A stretch of 64,000 nt of DNA from Brassica napus (taxonomy: Eukaryota > Streptophyta > Magnoliopsida > Brassicales > Brassicaceae): NCBI RefSeq assembly GCF_020379485.1, contig NC_063451.1:22674630-22738629 (forward strand), written 5' to 3'. Made by a program: the position numbers and the translations under genes. Below are positions 24,296-35,016 of the stretch, one piece after another (position 1 is the stretch's first letter; the number at the start of each line of letters is the position of its first letter). The notes under the pieces were generated by a model, which did not search any database, was not told the DNA's origin, and was given only the letters and a program-made list of their open reading frames with translations.

Positions 24296-24721
24296 TATGC
24301 TTAAATATCCTTCTTGTAAAGCCTTGGCAGTCCTCCTACAAACTCAACGGCTCTCTCTTTTCTCACCTCTGCCTCAGGCTAGCGATGTTGGTCGATAACG
24401 TTTCCTGCGGCTATGCGAGAGGAAGATACGTGTTTGGCAGCTTTAGGGTTTATAGCATAATTTTAATTTATAAAGGTATATAGAAATATTGTTAATGCTC
24501 AGCCAATGAAATATACTTCTTTCCTTTACTGATAAAAAATTTCTAAAATTTGAGACAATTGAAATGATAATTGAGACAATGACATCACACCAAAACATAA
24601 ACTTCATTGAGATTCAACGTTTGAAGAGGATTCGAACACAAGCTACTTGTCAAAAAGATCATAGGTTAGCTACATTCATGAGAGAACGATTGACTTCACA
24701 AAAAAATGTTTCCCTATTACA

Positions 24722-25639
24722 CTAACAAAGCCTTCTACGTCCCCTTGGACCACTTCCATCACTTCCGGAGTCATAGATGGGGATACCTTTTCTGATAGGA
24801 TCTTCATCTCCTGGTAACAGAGGGACTTCTTTTTGAAGCACTAAGAGCTGATAAATAAGATTTGGAAATATCAAGTTAGTTTCCAAGTCTCTTACGCGGG
24901 TCATGTCGATCACTTGTTCATACACAAGCTGGCCAAAGTCGATTTGCTTGCGTTTGGTAACAGCATACATGAGGCGGAGACGCTTTCTCATCATCAAATT
25001 AGAGTCCGGACCTGGAAGCCAACTACGCTCACACACGCGGTATAGAATTTGGAAGGGATCGAGCAGAGCATTCAGATTAAACCCCGTCCATCCAGCACAT
25101 TGACCACCGGTGAGGTGTGTGATTGCCTGATTCAGCACAACGTCTTTCCACTGAAAAGAGTGCTCGACAGTCGGTGTCATCATCAATTGGTTGATCACCG
25201 AAGGGGAGAAACGGTAGACAAATCCTCGAATAAGAGCTCCATCCTCGTTGAATGCTATGTTAGAGATGAACTCTCTCACAACTCTAGGACAGAATGGATT
25301 CACATGCAACACCGTGTAAGACCACCCTATGTCATCAATAACTCTAAACACATCCTCTAACCCACGATTCCTAGGATCTAGAGAACCTTGAACCACAAAA
25401 CCTCGAAGACAAAGAGAGCAATACACGGTAGTGGCTTCGTGGTTAGGATGACGGCGAGAGTAACCCCCGATTGGCGAAACGGTTCCGGAGAATATCAATC
25501 GACTTTCTTGGATACGATCATCAAACGACTTGAACAGGACTCGCGATCGGAACTGGTAGTGTTCTCCATGTGCGTTATCAATCTCGTTAAACCTCCGAAT
25601 CCTAGTTCGAACAGAAGAAGAAGGATTTTGATCAGACAT
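24722..25639 (-). CDS. Putative plant transposon protein-domain ORF, 305 aa
   Basis: A single open frame starts MSDQNPSSSVRTRIRRFNEI. Central motifs (RVVREFISNI, RGFVYRFSPSVINQLM, HLTGGQ) resemble the plant domain described as 'putative plant transposon protein' (Transposase_32), common in Brassicaceae repeats. No nucleic-acid-binding motif or catalytic triad stands out, and the C-terminus is short and basic (GRRRLC). The frame is intact, with no intron needed. It lies between two RPA-like genes on the same strand. It could be a relic of a retro- or DNA transposon or a domesticated host copy. The function is unknown. Confidence 0.6.
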   Translation of the reverse strand: MSDQNPSSSVRTRIRRFNEIDNAHGEHYQFRSRVLFKSFDDRIQESRLIFSGTVSPIGGYSRRHPNHEATTVYCSLCLRGFVVQGSLDPRNRGLEDVFRVIDDIGWSYTVLHVNPFCPRVVREFISNIAFNEDGALIRGFVYRFSPSVINQLMMTPTVEHSFQWKDVVLNQAITHLTGGQCAGWTGFNLNALLDPFQILYRVCERSWLPGPDSNLMMRKRLRLMYAVTKRKQIDFGQLVYEQVIDMTRVRDLETNLIFPNLIYQLLVLQKEVPLLPGDEDPIRKGIPIYDSGSDGSGPRGRRRLC

Positions 25640-25695
25640 GGTGAGGAGTTTGGATTGGAAAGCAGTTGAAAATAGAAGAGGAAGGGTCGAGTTTC

Positions 25696-26190
25696 CCTCG
25701 TTAAAAAAGAAGAAGAAGAAATTAATTCATCCCGAGCAGTTCATAGATATGTTTAGTGTTGGGCATATATTTCCAATGAGTGTCTTTAGTCTAGTGGTAG
25801 AGTAGCATTCGCATTTGCTATTGTCTAGGGTTCGAACCCTCATCCCATCATTTTTAATTTTCGTCAAAATTTCTATTATTTTGGCTTATATAAAGAGTTA
25901 CTGTATTTAATCATTCATGGTTGTCCACATATATATGTTCCCTCGTTAAAAAGGATGAAGAAGCAATTAATTTATCCCGAGCGGTTTATATATATCTTTA
26001 GTGTTGGGCATATATTTGCAATGAGTGTCTTTAGTATTGTGGTAGAGTAGCATCTGCATTTGCTCTTGAACAGGGTTCGAACCTCAGCCCATCATTTTTT
26101 AATTTTGTTTAAAATTTCCAATTTTTTGGCTTATATAAAGAGTTATTGTTTTTAATCATTCATGGTTGTCCACATATATTTTATAATTAT
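25696..26190. repeat. Tandem duplication (about 245-bp unit) carrying a tRNA-derived SINE-like sequence
   Basis: Unit 1 (about 25696-25941) and unit 2 (about 25942-26190) share ccctcgttaaaaa, gtgttgggcatatattt, aatgagtgtctttagt, gggttcgaacc, ggcttatataaagagtta and attcatggttgtccacatat. Each holds a tRNA-like core: an A-box-like tagtctagtggtag (weaker in unit 2) and a B-box gggttcgaacc at 25828-25838 and 26073-26083. The spacing suits an RNA polymerase III promoter. This is typical of tRNA-derived SINEs; no cloverleaf tRNA can be drawn. Part of the unit's end (gttgtccacatatat) recurs again near 26265. Confidence 0.7.
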
Positions 26191-26662
26191 TATGTTTTCG
26201 ATCGAATGAGTTAAAGAGCCTAGTTCTAAAACAATGCTAATTGTTTTAGCATTCAAGGTTGTCCACATATATCTTATAATTATTAAGTTTTTGATCGAAT
26301 GAGTCCAATAACTTAGTTCTAAACAGTGATAAGTAATCATATAATATCATGCTTCCAACGTTGTCCAAACTACGTGAAATATTTCTGAATTGGGTTGTCA
26401 TCAACCAAATGATGTGGTAAATATATATAGATATTACCATTTCATTGGTTCCTATACAGATAATAAGATCACAGTATATAGTTAGCAATTATTATATTTT
26501 GATCAAACTATATAACATGGAAAAGATTAACAGTTTATGTTATTAAAAAAAGAGGTTATAACCAAGGTTGGTATAATGATGCAAAGAGAAATCAAAGATA
26601 ATGAAAAAGCTTAGTCTCAAAAAAAAAAAAAAAAGAACACAAAACCAGTCAAGGCAATTTCA
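26191..26662. other. Repeat tail and AT-rich spacer
   Basis: A segment of about 105 bp beginning gttgtccacatatat occurs at about 26166 and 26262. Beyond it are an A-run near 26620-26634 and the 3' flank of the 591-aa RPA-like gene. No separate gene was seen. Confidence 0.5.
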
Positions 26663-29334
26663 TTAGCCACATTTGGCACGCTTCACACCCTCAGACTCCA
26701 TCACATCAGCACCCCTTTTTCCTAACTCAGCTGCATTATCCCCTCCCTCAGTATCACCTTTTTCATCAACGTTCTCTCCTAAACTGCTTTCAGGTTCTGG
26801 GGCATCAGGTGGGAGCACCTTTGTCACAGTGAGAGTCTGGGACTTGGCAGTCAGATTGTGATTCGATACCTTCACAATAAACTTCCGCGTCTGTCCAATG
26901 GTATCAACCATAGCCTGAGGAACTGGAACCATGTGATCCCCTCCAACACTATCATTGGCCTAACACACAATAAGACATCATCAGAAACGTTTTTAAATAC
27001 TTTTGCAAGAACACATTCTAGATCTCCTAACCATATAATTTTCTAATTACCTGATAGTATCTCTCGACCAACTCGTTAGCTTTCTTTCCAGTCAACTCCT
27101 CACCGGCATCACCAAGGACAACAAATACGGCTTGATTATTGTGGTCATACACAGATAGCTTCGTCAAGTACCTAATACAGATAGTGTTAACAACCATTGC
27201 AGTCAAAGAATGTGTAGAAACTATATATAAACCACTTACTGCGCCACACCAACAATCTCACTCTTCCCACATTTCTTACACATAAGTGTTGTGGGCCCTT
27301 TGGTTGCTTTAGTATGGCACACACCGCAGCCTATATAATACCATCCAGACCCGTGCACAACATCATAAATAGTTGATGTACACTCAAACAAAGCAACCTG
27401 GAAAAATATTTGAAAATTCAATGTGAAATTTAGTTTATCTTATTAAATGTATCAGATATTGCAGATATAATACCTTAGAGGATGTCTGATTCATATAAGA
27501 GAAGAGTTCTCTCAAGGTCGCTGGCTTAGGCTTGGTAATCACCTTTGCATTAACTCTACTGGCAACATCCAAGTTCGAGTTCAACCTGAATAAAACGTCA
27601 ACCCGGGCATTACAATATGGAGTAGCATGAACGACATTCCAATACATGAAACTAAACCTTACCAACTGAGGTAGAAGAGTGTTTCTTGGACATCACTATC
27701 CACAAATACACGTGAGGACGCCATGGCAGATAAAGACAGGACACCTATAACAGAAAGAATGCCATGACACATCAGCAAACTTATAATAAAATGAAGTTAA
27801 GGGCCTCAACCAAATATAAATTCATAAACAGCAATGTAACTTAGCAATACAAACCTCCAAACCGTTTCGGGTTTAAAGTGGTGACTAAGATAACATGAGC
27901 AGTGCCTCTAGATGCTTTAAACTTCTCACTGAACTCAAAGGCAGCCTTGTCCCAGAGATACAACTTCATCACAAGATCGCTGCAACAACACAAACTCGTG
28001 TAGTAAATAATTGCGAATATAGTTTTTAGTTAATATATTGTGGTTGAAAACGAAGCTATAACAACACAATAACTTACTCATGTGTCTGGACGTGAAGCTC
28101 AACTCGGTGGGATACAGCTATCTCAGCTTCATCAAGCAAGAGACCGTCACTGGGAACCTTCCCATTCACAAGTTTGATATGGCCAATATAGTCTGCAAGA
28201 GAAGACATCAAACTCAATGCCTTATTTATAAATCCGGCAATCAATACAAAATTGTAAGCAAACACTCCAAGATCAATACAATAACTAATCAGATGATATC
28301 ATACTATCTAAGATCAGATTAGACTACTATCCAATATTAACGGTGATTGGGGTTAACGAAGCGAAAACTTACCATAAAGATCACCTCTCAAGTCGGAAGC
28401 AGCATCGAACTCTCGGAATCCATGGATACGGATCCGATCCTCAGGGAAACGGATTGAACTGTCCTTGAGAGCAGTGAGGGCAGAGTTCCATGAGAAGCTA
28501 ATAGTGACATCTGGATCAGCTACCCGGTAAATTGTCTTGTTCTTTGATCCGAAAAACTTGTTGAGCCGGTAAGTACAACCAGCTTTCATGTGAGGCAAAT
28601 AGGTCACAATCCTTCCATAGGGGTTGAAGCCCTGGATTACACTCTCCTGTTGTCAAAAGAAAATTAATCAGAGAAGTTAGTCAACATATGTTTAGCAACA
28701 ACAAATAATTATACATAATCGAATCAATCTATTTTGTTGCTAATCAATCTTAATATCAATCATCTAATCAAACAAAGCGATAAACAGCAATCAGACGTTA
28801 TGTATCAAATCAATTATTCGATAAACAAATTATGGTTTGTACCTCTTTATTGATGAGAAGCATTTCGATGCCGATAAGAACCTTCGTCTGAACGTTCCAA
28901 GCCTCCCAAAAATGGATCAATCGAAACCGCACCTCGTCTTGATGGGGCCCGAATGTCACGTCTTTGAAGGTAATAACCTCCCCTACGTCGTCGGAGACAA
29001 TTGATTTGACTTTGTCGACGGGTGAGACAGATGTTCTGCCCCTAACGCCGAGAATGGGACCGGAAGAGGCACTGGTTTTGCCGTGTGATTTGATCGGACT
29101 CTTCGATACAGCCGTTGCACCTTTGGATTTCACTGGATTGTCAACGCCGGAAGAGATACCGGTTTTAGTGACGGGTTTGGTCGGACTCTTCGATACAGCC
29201 ATTGCACCTTTGGATTTCATCGGATTGTCATCGCCGGAAGAGACACTGGTTTGAGAGACGGGTTTGTCTGAATTGGAGGGGGTTGCCGCTTCGCCGTTTT
29301 TTTTCACTGAGTCGGAAACACCGGAGAACTTCAT
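26663..29334 (-). CDS. RPA70-like single-stranded DNA-binding protein (locus C), nine exons, 591 aa
   Basis: Exons 29334-28843, 28646-28373, 28192-28078, 27979-27855, 27744-27663, 27585-27474, 27397-27240, 27171-27051 and 26959-26663 all have GT/AG borders and sum to 1776 bases with no stop. Residues 1-115 are low-complexity, with 29-residue repeats. A DUF223-type OB fold spans about 130-255, and a second OB fold about 256-365 (VILVTTLNPKRFGG). A third, C-terminal fold at 400-550 has a zinc ribbon (CGVC, CKKC). An acidic tail follows (PEPESSLGENVDEKGD). Large RPA subunits bind ssDNA in replication and repair. This copy lacks the usual RPA70N protein-interaction domain, replaced by the repeats. 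The start is MKFSGVSD; an upstream in-frame ATG at 29436 gives an unlikely leader. It is probably a functional nuclear gene. Confidence 0.85.
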
Positions 29335-29662
29335 CGCAAGGAGCAGTTGAAAGGATAGAACAGTTTTAGATCTAAAAAACACATCGATTAAGAGATTTAT
29401 ATAGAATCGCAGGCGGTGATAGCGACAAAGATCCATTAATGAGATTAAAAGTTTAGAGGAGTGGGGAGAGAATTGATTGTTCGCGATAAAGATTTGTGAA
29501 ACGTAGTAAACGGAGAATATAAAGAGAAAGGGGATCGACGGAACGAAGAAGAGGAAGAGAAAGGGGATCGAAGATCGATTTTGATAAATTAGGGTTGTTC
29601 TTCGCTAAAAGGGGAAAGGAGACTTCAGCGAGACATGGACTTCCGAGGCTTTTAGATTCCAA

Positions 29663-30530
29663 ACATTATCGGGCCGTTAGGATGCGAGGCCCAAACACCA
29701 TTCGCAGCACGTCTGACGTGGCGCATTTCTGATTTCCTATTGGTTGATTATTGTTGAGGACGTGGACAGCATGAGAGGAGCTCTTATTCAACTTTTAGTA
29801 TTGTATTGATATATATACTAGTGGTATTCCGGGTTCGTATATTTTTTTCTTAAATGTATTTACAATTCATATTATATGGTTTAGTAAACAAAATATGTCA
29901 AATTCCATGGAAGTTCCACAAACATGTAGAAAATATTTTGATAGAGAACCGGCGCCTGTCCATGACTATTTGATGCTTTAATCAAAATTAAAATGTGCAT
30001 CTTAATGACCTGGATGAACTTTTAAAAAAATTTAATGAACAAATTTAGTTGTAAAAAAAAACTGAAACACTTTTATTTGCCCCACACCACCGCTTACATT
30101 GCTTCTGCAGCGGACCGGACCTGTAGAGAACACTCCCCACCAAAAAACTACGAAGCTCGCTTTGACCATATGAAAACAAAAAAAAAATAGAAAAAATAAA
30201 CAAATTAACCCTAGCTTGACAAAAAACATCGACAACATAAGAACACAAAAAAATCTTCACGAATAGTATCAATGGTCCCACGGTAAACGCAAATTCGACC
30301 ATGAATATTTGTTAATTGTGTAGTAGAATGTCTGATATTTGTAAGAATTTTTTAAAACAAATTTGTAAGAAAAATATAATTATTGATTTTGTGAGTTAAC
30401 GTTTGATAAGTTAAATTTTTTATATTGATTGAATATTCAGAGGTTTTTATATGACAAAGGTAATAAATATTTTTAACCTAGCTAAATTTTAAATTCTCTT
30501 AATGATTCTGATGGAAAAAAATGTTATAGG
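29663..30530. other. Intergenic, no gene seen
   Basis: Contains tatatatactagtggtattccggg at 29810-29833, which faintly resembles a Helitron 3' end read on the minus strand, but no proper hairpin forms. Otherwise AT-rich, with no coding potential. Confidence 0.4.
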
Positions 30531-30534
30531 CGCC

Positions 30535-30690
30535 CCAATAGAAATTGTCTGATGCTTGCTATTTGTCAGAGTTGTGGAGCCGTTATTATGGAAGTCTCAT
30601 CAATGATGTTGAGGATCAGCTTTGCATTTATCAATTGGATGTCTATTTTGTTTATGAGGGATTTGCTATTTTATGTACATATGCAAGGTG
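30535..30690 (+). pseudogene. Orphan exon-like fragment, unrecognised
   Basis: The frame encodes KLSDACYLSELWSRYYGSL followed by INDVEDQLCIYQLDVYFVYE and GFAILCTYAR, then a consensus donor (GTGAGT) near 30690. Composition is protein-like and unlike the AT-rich flanks, but no start, acceptor or second exon was identified and I do not recognise the family. It is probably a captured or stranded gene piece. Confidence 0.35.
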
Positions 30691-31553
30691 AGTAAAATAT
30701 TTCAAAGTAGCTGAATAATGTTTATATTGTTTGAATACATAAATTGAATGGTTAATAGTTGGAGCATAAAATATAAAATTTTGTAGAGTGGGTTTTAAAT
30801 GGAATATATAATTTATTTTATTTGCTTGTAATAGTAATATTGATCGCATGTTTTTATGTTGTTGGAGAGATACATTACGGTTGCATATGTTGCTGTGAGT
30901 GTTGTTAAGTAACACTCGAGTTTTTTACATGTGCTTAGTGCATTGACTTGATTGATGTATTTCCAACATTAATATCATGTTGTTTTCCTTTGTGTCTTTC
31001 CTAATTTTTCTAAGTATATTTTTCCGAATGCCATTTCACTCATGCATAACTTGCTAATGCAAAAAGAAAAAAACTTGTTAATGCGGTATAGGTAAACTAT
31101 GTTGATATATAAATCTTATGCGGCTGTTTGGAGATAATAGACTTCTAAGCAGTGTTGTTTTAATAGAAATATTCTTATTTGTCTTTGACATAGTGAATCT
31201 TAGCGTTTCTCGCGGAAAGATATTTGGTAGTTAAGTCTTGATAGTTTGAGTGATGCAAAGATGGTCTGCCAAGAGGTTGATGTTGATTTTTTTTTATAGA
31301 AACGGTTGTCATGAACAGAGTTGGCTAATAACGGTGAAGATTCCATACATGTTGGATCCTTCCTTAAGGCAGTTAAAGCATTGGGCTTAGGCCACATCTA
31401 ATTATCTGAAGTTCCAATTTGGTTCTAGTATAGTTGTATTATGAAATCCTTGAGTGTCTCTCTTTTAAAAACAACTTAAAATCAAGCATTAATCTTTATT
31501 TAATACTACTATTAATCTTTATTTTTTTAATTTAATCTAATTGTTTATTACAT

Positions 31554-31605
31554 AAAACAAAACAAATTCTATAAACAAATAACTTTATAGAATTTGTTTT
31601 GTTTT
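31554..31605. repeat. Perfect 22-bp inverted repeat with 8-base loop
   Basis: Arms 31554-31575 and 31584-31605 are exact reverse complements (core acaaattctataaa / tttatagaatttgt) separated by caaataac. It could fold as a small hairpin or mark a footprint. No gene is attached. Confidence 0.8.
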
Positions 31606-32215
31606 TTCAGGCGTTTTAAAGTAGAATGGCAAACTTCAACTTCTGAAGTTCTCAGCACATACATGGCAACGTCAAACTCAACATGCTTGACTTGCTCAGC
31701 ATTTAATCTTGTTATGTAACTTATTTTTATTGATCTTACATAAACATGTTTAAACTTTGATTAGTTCGAATGAAAATCAAGACAACATTAACTCAAACAT
31801 GATATCATGGGGAACCTCCATGGTGAATAATCTTGTATCTGGTGTGACTCAGACCATTGGAGTTGGAGGAGAAGCCTGGAGAACTGCATTTTTATTGCCA
31901 AATCTGAGTTCTTTTGGGGTTGACTTCTTGTCAACACATCATTTCGGCTTTGGTTATACTCTTGTGCAAGTTTGTGACATAAGAATATTTTTTTTTTAAA
32001 TGTTTCTTTCAAAATGCATTTCTATTTTCTAAAACTCAATAAAAAAACTGATGCACATATTTTCTTTATTATTCGCTTTTACAATGTGGTATGAGAAATG
32101 AATTTTCCAGAATCAAATCAAATAAAAAGAGACAATAAAAACGCTTGACTTGAGCGACAAAAATCTCCCATTATCTTTATTTTCAAATCCATTGGCTTAA
32201 ACTCCTACTGATCAA
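31606..32215. other. No gene seen
   Basis: AT-rich; the open frame at 31757-31999 has no recognised domain. Confidence 0.4.
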
Positions 32216-32520
32216 CAACTTGCAAAATATCGTCTTAGATTGCTTTGGCATCGTACAAAACGCCATAAACCCCAAAAGGAATGCTGGTCTGAAGTCCTTC
32301 GTTAGGTTTAATTTCAACTCTTTCTACATCCTGTTGTAAAGCTTCTTCTCAAAACTTATGTTTCATTCTTAGTAATAGTGTTTGTTGTTGTAGATATCGC
32401 AGCTCGTGCTTGCTCCATCGAAGAGGATTTGCACTATCACTCTCAGTGGAAGCAGTTGGCTCTGTGCAGCGTTCTTGATTGCGTCTACTGATAGTTTCTT
32501 ACAGTCCAAGATTCTGCATA
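32216..32520 (-). pseudogene. NPH3-domain gene fragment
   Basis: On the minus strand a piece reads CRILDCKKLSVDAIKN, AAQSQLLPLRVIVQILF, then degenerates. A second piece toward 32216 reads LQTSIPFGVYGVLYDAKAI before a stop. The first part matches the conserved segment of the plant NPH3 domain (xDCxKLSxxAxxHAAQNxxLP...VVQVLFFE). NPH3/BTB proteins are substrate adaptors of CUL3 ubiquitin ligases in phototropism signalling. Only this short core remains, with no BTB domain and with stops, so it is a relic. Confidence 0.55.
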
Positions 32521-32655
32521 ACCTCTTTTCTTAGTCTTATCAATCTTCTGATGAACCTGAAAATATGGAGGGTGTGAGATATAACAGTTACCAGTATATT
32601 TTAAAGTGGATAAGTTATTCCTAAATATCAGAGATATGAGAATGTTATAGTTTTC

Positions 32656-32760
32656 TCACCTCCAACTATTTTGGGATTTATGCTGGTAGCTAGTGAAACT
32701 TTGTGATCTGACCCGTAGCTCTCCAGTTTTCTATGGAATGCAAGAGCCAGTCCATCAAAC
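32656..32760 (-). pseudogene. RPA-like OB-fold exon fragment (locus D)
   Basis: A single minus-strand exon-like piece encodes LFDGLALAFHRKLESYGSD and KVSLATSINPKIVGG and ends at a GT donor. It corresponds to the 125-bp exon of the complete RPA-like genes (DLVMKLYLWD...TTLNPKRFGG). No neighbouring RPA exons were found on either side, so this is an isolated fragment. Confidence 0.6.
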
Positions 32761-32988
32761 AGACTAACACACAAATTATTGAATCATGAAGGGCAAAATG
32801 CATACAAAGTAATAGAAAATGACAAACACTATAGAATCAACCGTGCAAAGTACCTTTCTATACGTCGAGTTACCATTATACCATGTGTTGTTGGACGTGT
32901 TGTTGAACGTGCTTTTGATTGCACTTAGCTCACCAATAACGCTTTCCCAATATAAAAGTGGAGCTCTGTTAATTAAGCAAAGGGATGC

Positions 32989-33616
32989 TTAAGGATAGTG
33001 TAGCTTGTTTGTTAATATCAGCTCTGCCAAGGGATTGTCTTCGAGAAGACCAGTTGCTAATACTTCTTCCTGGAGAAGGCAAAAGCAGTAATTCTAACTA
33101 AAGACTTGATACAAGGAACATAAAAAAAAAACTTAAAGATATGGTTCGTAGCTAAGATTTTATACCATCAGTGCTTCAGATTTTGCAGCTGCACCACCAG
33201 CAAGAACAGCTCTCGCACAATCTGTCAAGCAGTTCTTGTAGCACCGGCTCTCCGTTACGTTGTTGTGTGAACCTTAAGAAAGCTAAGAAGGGTAACCACA
33301 AAATCCAAACTTCAAGTTCGATGCTTTAAGCAAAAGTGAAAATGGTTTTCCATATACCTAATGAATGAGACGTTGCTGCAAGGGTTTTTCAAAGAGAGAT
33401 AACCTTAGCGATTTGGTCTTGGCATGTGCTTCTCTTAATTCTCATCCTTATCTGAGAAACCATAAAAGAAGTCGGATTAGATCTAAATCGAAATATAAAG
33501 CAATAGATCGAGCATCCACTTTCTGACCTATAACTCGGGCTTGAGTTGAAGAGTAGAAGAAAGGAAGTGTTGAGTTGAGGGAGCGAGTCGGTGAGACAAC
33601 CCATTGAGGAAGCCAT
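32989..33616 (-). pseudogene. Unrecognised four-exon gene, 121 codons, one in-frame TGA
   Basis: Minus-strand exons 33616-33528, 33446-33358, 33272-33166 and 33069-32989 have GT/AG borders and sum to 366 bases in one continuous frame. The protein starts MASSMGCLTDSL, and its middle reads CQDQIAKVISL-stop-KTLAATSHSLG. The third exon has ESRCYKNCLTDCARAVLAGG with three spaced cysteines, and the fourth EEVLATGLLEDNPLAEL. The only break is TGA at 33391-33389. I do not recognise the family. The Cys pattern suggests a small disulfide- or metal-stabilised domain, and the N-terminus could be an organelle-targeting peptide. Either it is a recent pseudogene or exon 2 has another boundary. Confidence 0.45.
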
Positions 33617-34560
33617 CCTCGTCGTTCCTTCTTTCCTTATCAGTCAACGTCCAACTTCCAAATCAGTAAGAAGAAGGTGTGAAGTCGCCGTTGATGAATT
33701 ACGTGCAAAACAAAGATTATCATTTCAGATTTGGTAGAGATGATGTTGTTCATCGCAGACATCAAACTTATATATAAGTGGAGCTTTAGTCCGCTACCTT
33801 CAAGAAGATTGAAACCGATTGAATGTGAGGCAGTGGGATGAGTGGTGTGTGAATGATTGCAGCAACTGTCACAATTCTAAGCCGGTGTCATTTGAAAGGT
33901 TACGGTGGCTCTTTTCCGCGAAATCAGAAGTGGAAAAAACCTATAAACTATGGGCCTGTATGCAAAATATTTTAAGAGCCCAATAGATTAGTAAATTAAA
34001 ACTACACGCCAAGATAACATAAGAACTCATCGTTAAACTTAGGCGCAGGTGTTTGGAAAGAGGGCTTGGCCGGTTAAAATGGGGCATGTCTTATTAATAT
34101 TTATGATCCTACGTGAATGGGCCGAAGAAAAAACTGTTTGGAGTAACAAAAGAATGATGTGGCTATTTGGAAGCTCTCTATTGGCCGATTTTCTTTGTAG
34201 ACGTGGACACCCTAAACACTCACTATATTTTTATTTTATTACTTGTTTGATGATTTTCAGTTTTGTTATACTCTATTAAATAAAAAATCTCAAATTCAAG
34301 TTTAATTAGATTAATATGAATAAACTTGGCCAACTTAAATATCCCACATATAGTTCAACCCATATAACAAGCTCTAATTTTTGTATGAAGCTAATTTAAC
34401 CAAACATCAGTTTATCAATTTTGGAGAAAAGAAAGTTTCAATTTGTTTGAACTTGTTAGATATAAAAATGTATGCTTTTACTGGGCATTTAATGGACCTT
34501 TAACGGATTAGCCCAATACTGATATAAGAGGTAAAAGTTATATCTCTTATCTCTACCCAC
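33617..34560. other. Intergenic, promoter side of RS40
   Basis: No gene recognised. The open frame at 34049-34279 shows no domain. Near 34486-34515 are tgggca and gcccaa motifs resembling site II elements of plant housekeeping promoters. Confidence 0.4.
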
Positions 34561-35016
34561 ACTGTTTCACTTTAGAGACGCGAACAATATCTAAAGAGCT
34601 TCTTCTAGGTCTTGGACGCGACAACAGCTGCCAACAACTACTTCAGTTTCAACATTCTACAGGTAAATTGATTAGTTTATGACTCTCAGAGATCTTGGAT
34701 CTGATCTCTTTGCTCCTTCGGTTTCTTGTCGGAGCAAAGTAGAATCAAGCTTTGCTTGATTGTTCTCGTTTGCAATCCGTTTGTGTGTTTTAATTTAGAT
34801 CTGATTAGATATGCTTTGTTTGTTGTGGTCCTTTTGATTCTAATGTTAATTGTCTGGATTTGACGTAGCTGAGCTGCAATTATTGAAAAAAGTTTTAAGT
34901 CTTGATGCAAATTTATGTTACTAGTTTTCTTCTGTGGTCAAGGTGTTGTGAGGAAGCCTCATGAATCTTCTTTTTTTTTTTTTTAATTTTGGTTCATGGT
35001 GACTGGTGCAGGAATC

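Larger units (their letters stand above)
12690..24484 (-). mobile_element. Helitron: 3' end seen at 12690, 5' end tentative
   Basis: Read on the minus strand, the sequence ends ctgcgcatcgctcggaga-gagaac-CTAG followed by T. That is the Helitron 3' signature: a GC-rich degenerate hairpin, a short spacer, CTRR, and insertion before T. The Rep/helicase gene lies just inside with the same orientation. The other boundary is a guess. A minus-strand TCTATATACC followed by an AT-rich run starts at 24484, near the start of an RPA-like gene, and resembles Helitron 5' ends, but the flanking base is T, not the expected A. If right, the element is about 11.8 kb and carries RPA-like, RING-H2 and Rep/helicase genes. 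If wrong, it ends nearer 18.5 kb. Confidence 0.5.

Noticed and set aside
25780..25850. A functional tRNA gene
   Set aside because: Only A- and B-box-like sequences match; acceptor and anticodon stems cannot be formed, so SINE-like origin is preferred.
29335..29436. Upstream in-frame ATG of the 591-aa RPA-like gene
   Set aside because: The added 34 residues are untypical; MKFSGVSD gives a better start, though this is not proven.
29810..29840. Another Helitron 3' end (tatatactagtgg)
   Set aside because: The CTAG is present but the adjacent sequence gives no credible GC hairpin.
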